Origin: Gammaproteobacteria bacterium
Lineage (GTDB): Bacteria; Pseudomonadota; Gammaproteobacteria; Steroidobacterales; Woeseiaceae
Length of the DNA stretch: 64,000 bases
Assembly (NCBI GenBank): GCA_022600955.1
Contig: JAHZJK010000003.1
Coordinates: 141,972 to 205,971 of the forward strand
Direction of reading: 5' to 3'
The translations under genes were made by a program, and so were the position numbers. Each line of letters begins with the position of its first letter. Positions within the stretch are counted from its first letter, which is position 1. Under the pieces are notes generated by a model that saw only the letters and a program-made list of their open reading frames with translations, ran no database searches and had not been told where the DNA came from. This document shows, piece after piece, positions 52,871 to 64,000 of this stretch.

Positions 52871-53724
52871 GTTCGTCGAGGGCCAAGACATTTCCGAAGA
52901 ACGCCTGGCATGTGGCCTGTACTGTTGGCGAGATCGCTAATGGGCCGCTTGGTCGGCGAACATGCGACGAGAGGATTGTGTTCTATCGGTCGAAGCCAGA
53001 GTCTGTTGCGGCGCTTGAGGACTTCCGCCCGCAACGTGGGCCCCTTGAAGTACTTCGGTGACCGGTCGGACAGGTCGATGTAGACTTTCGGTTTGTGCAG
53101 GCATACGGACAAATCTTCGTCCTGCTAAGGCCACGATGGATGCGCGATAATGACTGTCATGTCGGCAAACTCCGCCGCGACATCGGCGATGTGTATCGGG
53201 TTGGAGTACTTCAACTTCAGTCCGCCGCCGGACAATCCCGTGCCGATACCGCAGTGATCGCTGTGAAAGATTGCGGGCAGCTTGTACTCATTGACTAACT
53301 TGTAAGCCGGATGGGCGTTGCGGTTGTTTAAAAAAGCCTGCAATTTCGGGTGGAGCTCGGATCCTTTGTTCACTCCGTCGTCGAGCAGTGCGCGCGCCTT
53401 GCGGAGTCCAAGCTTGCCCGTGTGCGGATCGATGCTGGCAAACGCGATCATGATATCGCTGTTATCGCGTGCAGCATCGGCAATTTCTTCGTTCGGGATG
53501 CGTCGATTTCCCAGTTCGAACTCGCTGTTGACCGTGAACATCACCAGTCCAATCTTGAGCTCGCGGTAGTAGTCAATGGCTTCGCTTATCGTCGGCCGCT
53601 TGCTCGCCTTAAAGTACTGGCTCGCCGCGTCTTCGTATTCCTTCCAGACCTCGTCCACTGGTTGTCGGCACGAGACCTCGGCATGGGTGTGTACGTCGAT
53701 TGCAATGAGATTGTCTGTGAGCAT
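52867..53724 (-). pseudogene. Amidohydrolase-family gene (CouO/ACMSD-like) broken by nonsense and frameshifts
   Basis: The first 199 codons are intact (DVHTHAEVSCRQ metal motif near residue 9, IFHSDHCGIG, IIAHPSWP) and stop at a TAG (53125-53127). The frame continues QDEDLSVCLHKPKVYIDLS, so the TAG probably replaces TGG. Further on the expected LFGTDYP...W..DFAAL end is recognisable only in another frame as TLASTDRTQSSRRMFADQAAH, and the last residues only after a further shift. Relatives include 4-hydroxyphenyl-beta-ketoacyl-CoA hydrolase of p-coumarate catabolism. It lies downstream of pobA and is non-functional or truncated. Confidence 0.82.
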
Positions 53725-53861
53725 CCGGCTGCGCCCGATGTAAATTCCCTGTGCCTATAATGGCAGATCGATGTCTTTCTCGGCTATCGATTTTAAAGCG
53801 AACGGGTAAGCCCGCTGCTTCCTGAATACGACCCGATCGTTACTGCCTAGACAAGGGCTGC

Positions 53862-57213
<3,352 letters not shown>

Positions 57214-57217
<4 letters not shown>

Positions 57218-58236
57218 CGTCCTCGCTCCGTGAGTTGCTGATCCAGGCGAGGGAAGACTCGCCGTGCATTGCCCTCAAAAATAGCGTGGCGCTCCTGATC
57301 TGAAATATCCAGAGCGTCGACATAGCGCTTCGTGTCATCAAAGTAGTGTCCGGTGGTTGGATCAATACCGCGCACGGCGCCAACCATTTCGGAACCGAAC
57401 AGAATGTTCTTGTTGTCGATGACTTCTGCAAGCAGGTCGATTCCCGGTTGGTGGTAGACGCAGGTATCGAAAAACACATTGTTCATAACGTGTCCGGCGA
57501 GGTCGGGTTGTTTCAGCATGTCGGCGAGTCCGCGGTAGCGCCCCCAATGGTAGGGGACTGCACCGCCACCGTGCGGAATGATGAGTCGCAGGGTCGGGAA
57601 GTCTTTAAACAGATCACCCTGAATCAACTGCATGAATGCGATCGTATCCGCCGCGATGTAGTAGCCGCCGGTTGCGTGCATTCCCGGGTTGCAGCTGCCC
57701 GACACATGGATCATTGCCGGTACGTCGAGCTCCACCATTTTTTCGTAGAACGGATACCAGTAGTGATCGGTAAGTGGCGGGTACTTGAAATGCCCACCGC
57801 CGGGGTCGGGGTTCAGGTTGCAGCCGACGAAGCCCATATCGACGCATCGCTGCAGCTCCTCGATAGAGCCTTGCATGTCGGCCGAGGGTGACTGCGGCAG
57901 CATGCAAACGGGAATGAATTGCTCGGGATACAGTTCAGCACAACGGGCAATAAGATCGTTGTTCACTCGTGACCAGGCAACGGCGACATCTTCATCTCCG
58001 ATATGCGGCGCCATCGCTGATGCACGTGGCGAGAAAATGGTCATGTCCGCACCACGTTCGCGCAGGAGCTTCAGCTGGTTTGCTTCCAGCGTCTCGCGGA
58101 TTTCGTCGTTTGAGATCGCCGGGTAAGGCGGCGGAGTGTCGCCGGAATCAAAGGCTAATTTCTGCGCCTCGCGCCATTCGTTATGCGCTGCAGGTGCGGT
58201 GGTGTAGTGGCCGTGGCAGTCGATAATCAGAGTCAT
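57214..58236 (-). CDS. ligJ: 4-oxalomesaconate hydratase LigJ
   Basis: 340 residues of amidohydrolase fold: metal motif IDCHGHYTTAP (about 5-15), FVGCNLNPDPGGGH, MIHVSGSCNPGMH and ILFGSEMVGAVRG match LigJ-type 4-oxalomesaconate hydratase, which adds water to give 4-carboxy-4-hydroxy-2-oxoadipate using zinc. It is the first lig gene after the LysR regulator (62-base gap). Confidence 0.93.
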
Positions 58237-58298
58237 GTGGACAGACTATGGAAACAGGTGGCCGGGCGCTAATTGGAACGCAAAGCGAGCTATAACGT

Positions 58299-59462
58299 TT
58301 AGGTAATTCTCATCGTTTTAGCTGCTTCGTCCAGTACCTTCAGGAATCTCGATTGCATCGCTGTGGGTCGCCATCCTGCGCGCGTCGTCGATCCAATCGT
58401 GCGTTCAAGGTTGCCGGGCGCCTCACAGATTCTTGTCAGCCATCCGGCTTCAAGTTCCACAGCCACCTGGTCGGGCGACAGAAGCGTCAGGAAGTCGCTG
58501 GTTCGCAAGATTTCACGATTTGCGATCACGGACGAACTCTCGAGGGGAATACTTGGGGGCGAAATGCCTGCACTTTGAAACATCTGGGTCCAGAGGATTC
58601 GTAGCGGTGTACCAGGGGCTGAAATCGTCCACGGGTATTTCGCCAGATCGTTAGCGGTGACTGCGCCAGCGAGCTCTGACAACGGGTGGCCTCTGCGGCC
58701 GAGCACAACCAGTCGGTCGATGAACAGCGGGTTTTGCACAACATCCTCGGCGGGGGCGGTTGGCCGTAGCGCACCGATCATGACGTCAACGACGCCGTCG
58801 CGAAGCGGTTCGATCAATTCGCGGAACGACCCTTCGACGATGACCACCTTCGACTCGGGGTGCTCTTGATGAAATTTGGCAACAGTTTTGGGTAACAGGC
58901 GCGCGCGGCATAGCGGCATCGCGCCAATCGCTATGCGACCGGTCTCGCGGCCGTTTAACGCGGCCAATTCACTGAGGCCGGCTTCGACCTCAGCACGCGC
59001 CAGGCGAAAGGCACGCGCAGTTTTCCGTCCCTGTTCTGTCAGTGCGATGCCCTTGCCGCGACGTTCCACCAGGTTGCGTTTCAGTGCCAGGGACAGCTCC
59101 CGTACGGCGCGGTGCAACGACGGTTGTGCGTGTCCGGTCGCTTCGCTTGCCTCGGCATAACTGCCGGCGTCAGCCAAAGCGATCATTGCGCGAAGGCCCG
59201 CCATGGTGACGCGGCGTGAGCCGATATGACCCAACGCGGTCTCGACCCGTGGCGCAAATATCGTTGCCGCCGGCAATTTCGTCATGCCGTCGGGCCGGCG
59301 TTCGAACAGCTGATGGTCCAGCTGAGACTCCAGCTTGGCCAGCGCCTGGGTAATCGCGGGTTGAGTGATACTAATGGCCTGCGCCGCCGCCGTGACACTC
59401 CCAAGGCGGGCAATCGCAGCCATAGCGCGCAGGTGACGCAGGTTGAGTTGGGATATCTCCAT
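58299..59462 (-). CDS. LysR-type regulator with two tandem helix-turn-helix domains
   Basis: 387 residues, about 85 longer than a normal LysR protein. There are two winged helix-turn-helix units: LRHLRAMAAIARLGSVTAAA with ITQPAITQALAKLESQL (about 8-46) and LRAMIALADAGSYAEAS with HAQPSLHRAVRELSLAL (about 89-127), then a single LysR effector domain (from about 155). It is divergent from ligK and just upstream of ligJ, so it likely controls both lig operons in response to a protocatechuate-pathway metabolite. Confidence 0.9.
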   Translation of the reverse strand: MEISQLNLRHLRAMAAIARLGSVTAAAQAISITQPAITQALAKLESQLDHQLFERRPDGMTKLPAATIFAPRVETALGHIGSRRVTMAGLRAMIALADAGSYAEASEATGHAQPSLHRAVRELSLALKRNLVERRGKGIALTEQGRKTARAFRLARAEVEAGLSELAALNGRETGRIAIGAMPLCRARLLPKTVAKFHQEHPESKVVIVEGSFRELIEPLRDGVVDVMIGALRPTAPAEDVVQNPLFIDRLVVLGRRGHPLSELAGAVTANDLAKYPWTISAPGTPLRILWTQMFQSAGISPPSIPLESSSVIANREILRTSDFLTLLSPDQVAVELEAGWLTRICEAPGNLERTIGSTTRAGWRPTAMQSRFLKVLDEAAKTMRIT

Positions 59463-59569
59463 TTAACGAAGAGTTAGCATATTCTTATAGGTAAAGTACA
59501 GTTCTGAATTTCATTCCGATCGGCGCCATGTTGAACTCCAGAGATATCTGCTCGAAGGAGATTCGCCCC
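59463..59569. promoter_or_regulatory. Divergent promoter region of the lig operons
   Basis: 107 bases between the LysR start and ligK, AT-rich at 59474-59520 (ATATTCTTATAGGTAAAG and TTCTGAATTTCATT). It is the only place where the regulator can control both halves. No clear T-N11-A pair was singled out. GAAGGAG at 59554-59560 is the ligK ribosome site. Confidence 0.5.
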
Positions 59570-60236
59570 ATGGTCGGAGTTGTGATTCAAGACGTTGAAC
59601 GAGAATCAGCGGAGGTCATCGACGGCCTGGCCGCATGCGGTGTCGCGACAGTCCACGAAGCGCAGGGGCGAAAAGGCCTTCTGGCCAGCTACATGCGTCC
59701 GATCTACACCGGTGCGCGAGTCGCCGGATCGGCCGTTACGATTTCAGCGCCTCCCGGGGACAACTGGATGGTGCACGTTGCGATTGAGCAGCTTCACGCC
59801 GGGGACATCCTCGTGATCGCGCCGACGTCGCCTTGTGAAGACGGCTATTTCGGCGACTTGCTAGCTACGTCCGCGCAGGCGAAAGGGTGTCGCGGGCTGA
59901 TCATTGATGCAGGCATACGCGACATACGCGACTTGACCGAGATGGACTTCCCGGTCTGGTCGAAGGCGGTGTTTGCGCAGGGTACGATCAAGGCGTCACT
60001 CGGTTCGGTCAACGTTCCGGTCGTCTGTGCCGGTGCACCGATCAACGTCGGTGACATTGTCGTTGCTGACGACGATGGCGTTTGCGTCGTTCCGCGACAG
60101 ACTGCGAAAGACGTTTTGAAGGCCGCCCAGGCTCGTGAAGCAAACGAAGAAATGAAGAGGGCACGCCTCGCAAGCGGTGAACTCGGCCTCGATATGTACG
60201 AAATGCGAGAGAAGCTTGCGGAGATGGGTCTCAAAT

Positions 60237-60244
<8 letters not shown>
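59570..60244 (+). CDS. ligK: 4-carboxy-4-hydroxy-2-oxoadipate aldolase/oxaloacetate decarboxylase LigK
   Basis: 224 residues from ATG 59570, chosen over ATG 59528 because GAAGGAG lies 9 bases upstream and the family begins [15 protein letters not shown]. RraA-fold features: [14 protein letters not shown] (about 24-37), [38 protein letters not shown] (split across the metal site Asp). It cleaves the pathway end product into pyruvate and oxaloacetate. It overlaps the tautomerase by 8 bases. Confidence 0.93.
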
Positions 60245-63159
<2,915 letters not shown>

Positions 63160-63293
63160 CCAAGAAGACTGACAGGCCGGGAGCGATGCCTCCGGATCGA
63201 ACAGTCGGCGTGAATTGAATTGACTCACGGCCTTCGCTCAATGGTGGGGACGTTCTTTGCCCTTGTCGCGACGCGGTTTGATGCGGTGAACAC

Positions 63294-63328
63294 AAAAAAG
63301 GCGCAGCCGACACTTAAGTCAGCTGCGC
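63294..63328 (-). terminator. Intrinsic terminator reading on the minus strand
   Basis: Arms GCGCAGC (63301-63307) and GCTGCGC (63322-63328) with an inner GAC/GTC pair, preceded on the plus strand by six A (63294-63299), i.e. a U-run on the minus-strand transcript. No gene was recognised upstream of it on the minus strand. Confidence 0.65.
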
Positions 63329-63661
63329 GTTGCCGTCGCGGAGTGGCAAGGAATCGAAAACCCTAACTCCCAGCAACCGGCCGTTAGGCAAAGAGCCCAT
63401 GCGTACATCAAAGTCCCGAAATTTGTGTCGAGTTGGTCTGGCTGACTTAGATCTATGCCACGGTAGTCAGCCGAAATTAGGAAAGCCCTGCCTTTGGAGT
63501 TAAATGCGAGGCGATGGCGTTTGGCGACATCGCGCGTAAGACGTGCGGGGAATATCCTCCGTCCTGAGCACTATTTATCAGCGTGTTACCGGTGACTATT
63601 CTGAAAAATATTTCCCGGAGCTCTGGGAGAAAATCGCGGTAAATCAGAAAGCTAGGGTTAA

Positions 63662-63692
63662 GAGCGGACCTGGCTTCGAACCAGGTACGCTC
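63662..63692. repeat. Imperfect hairpin GAGCG-ACCTGG / CCAGGT-CGCTC
   Basis: GAGCG (63662-63666) and ACCTGG (63668-63673) pair with CCAGGT (63681-63686) and CGCTC (63688-63692), one G/A mismatch, loop CTTCGAA. It could be an RNA hairpin, a repeat unit or an attachment-type site. Confidence 0.45.
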
Positions 63693-64000
63693 CTTGGCGT
63701 CGGTCGCCTTGGAAATGGAGCTGTCTAGAAACATACTCTTGACGAAAGGCGTCTTTTGTAAAGAGTAACGTCGAAAGGTGAAGTGGCTGTGCTGGCTCAG
63801 CAAAATTAGTGAGAAGGGGTCAGGCGGCGAAATGTAAAAAGTTGACTGCCGACGATCTCTTCTTTTCCGCAAATGTGTGCAAGAAAGGGCGACTGCTTCT
63901 AGGTGCGGATTCAATCGATGGTTGCAGCACCTGGTAATGCAGCCGTTTATCAGCGGCAAGTTTCAGGCGGAAAATCGAAATCGCAAGTGGATAGTCTTGG

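Larger units (their letters stand above)
63160..64000. other. Gene-free end region with hairpins
   Basis: No open frame here has gene-like composition or recognisable homology. It holds a minus-strand terminator (63294-63328), a strong hairpin (63662-63692) and a stretch around 63815-63830 (GGGGTCAGGCGGCGAAATG) that recalls sequence often seen next to small REP-type elements. A minus-strand gene or a lost element may lie just beyond the window. Confidence 0.5.

Noticed and set aside
63340..63410. Minus-strand stretch with TTCGATTCC and CACTCCGC, similar to a tRNA 3' end followed by a terminator
   Set aside because: The T-arm does not pair correctly and no D or anticodon arm could be built upstream, so no tRNA gene is reported.
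63543..63728. Plus-strand open frame with SGPGFEPGTLL
   Set aside because: The segment is produced by the hairpin ACCTGG-CTTCGAA-CCAGGT rather than by a conserved protein; no start signal is visible.
63477..63959. 160-codon open frame on the minus strand at the window end
   Set aside because: Composition is not protein-like, there is no ribosome site or recognisable domain, and it spans the hairpin at 63662.

Overview
The window comes from a Gram-negative, aerobic, heterotrophic proteobacterium. The evidence is two TonB-dependent receptors, a Tat-type and several Sec-type leaders, a PQQ/heme c dehydrogenase, a RhaT-type symporter and a 4,5-cleavage protocatechuate pathway. Gene style (dense, translationally coupled catabolic operons, many TTG/GTG starts) fits a marine or soil gammaproteobacterium or a sphingomonad-like organism, but the lineage cannot be fixed from sequence alone. 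No tRNA, rRNA or CRISPR array is visible. Everything looks chromosomal: three catabolic blocks separated by a toxin-antitoxin/IS scar and by a chimeric gene.

Block A (1-31424) is a large CoA-dependent oxidative island. It holds a Baeyer-Villiger monooxygenase, a TonB receptor, two luciferase-like flavin monooxygenases with an FMN reductase, a cyclase-family hydrolase, a PQQ/cytochrome c dehydrogenase, and two acyl-CoA synthetases (one cut by the window edge). It also holds a double-headed CaiB/BaiF CoA-transferase, an acyl-CoA dehydrogenase, an enoyl-CoA hydratase, two SDRs, a DUF35 protein with a thiolase-like protein that lacks the nucleophilic cysteine, two sets of E1 alpha/beta 2-oxoacid-dehydrogenase genes (one with a free lipoyl domain, one with a full E2), and a sodium:solute symporter pair. 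IclR and LysR regulators sit inside. The gene inventory parallels the benzylsuccinate (Bbs) type beta-oxidation module combined with flavin oxygenases; the substrate is unknown, probably a cyclic ketone or branched/cyclic acid.

The junction (31425-33033) holds a ParDE toxin-antitoxin pair and the 3' end of an IS256-family transposase.

Block B (33034-50336) is an L-rhamnoside utilisation locus: exported esterase, SDR, GntR/FadR-type regulator with paired palindromic operators, COG3618 lactonase, 2-hydroxyacid dehydrogenase, SDR, Tat-exported GH78 alpha-L-rhamnosidase, FAH-family hydrolase, RhaT, TonB receptor, LldD, an NRAMP-fold transporter without the metal-site motif, and an FAD D-lactate-dehydrogenase-like oxidase. 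Together these suggest non-phosphorylative oxidation of L-rhamnose to pyruvate plus L-lactate, with lactate then oxidised. The L-rhamnonate dehydratase is missing from the window.

Block C (50337-63159) is an aromatic block. The 4-hydroxybenzoate to protocatechuate 4,5-cleavage pathway is complete in two divergent operons around a LysR-type regulator with two helix-turn-helix domains: ligJ-ligA-ligB-ligC-pobA on the minus strand and ligK-(galD/ligU)-ligI-aldo/keto reductase on the plus strand. The upstream hydroxycinnamate entry looks degraded: an acyl-CoA ligase has lost its N-terminal half and is fused to the front of a cytochrome c554-like gene, and a neighbouring amidohydrolase has a nonsense codon and frameshifts, while the aromatic-acid MFS transporter remains intact. 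The last 840 bases hold no convincing gene but contain a minus-strand terminator and another strong hairpin.
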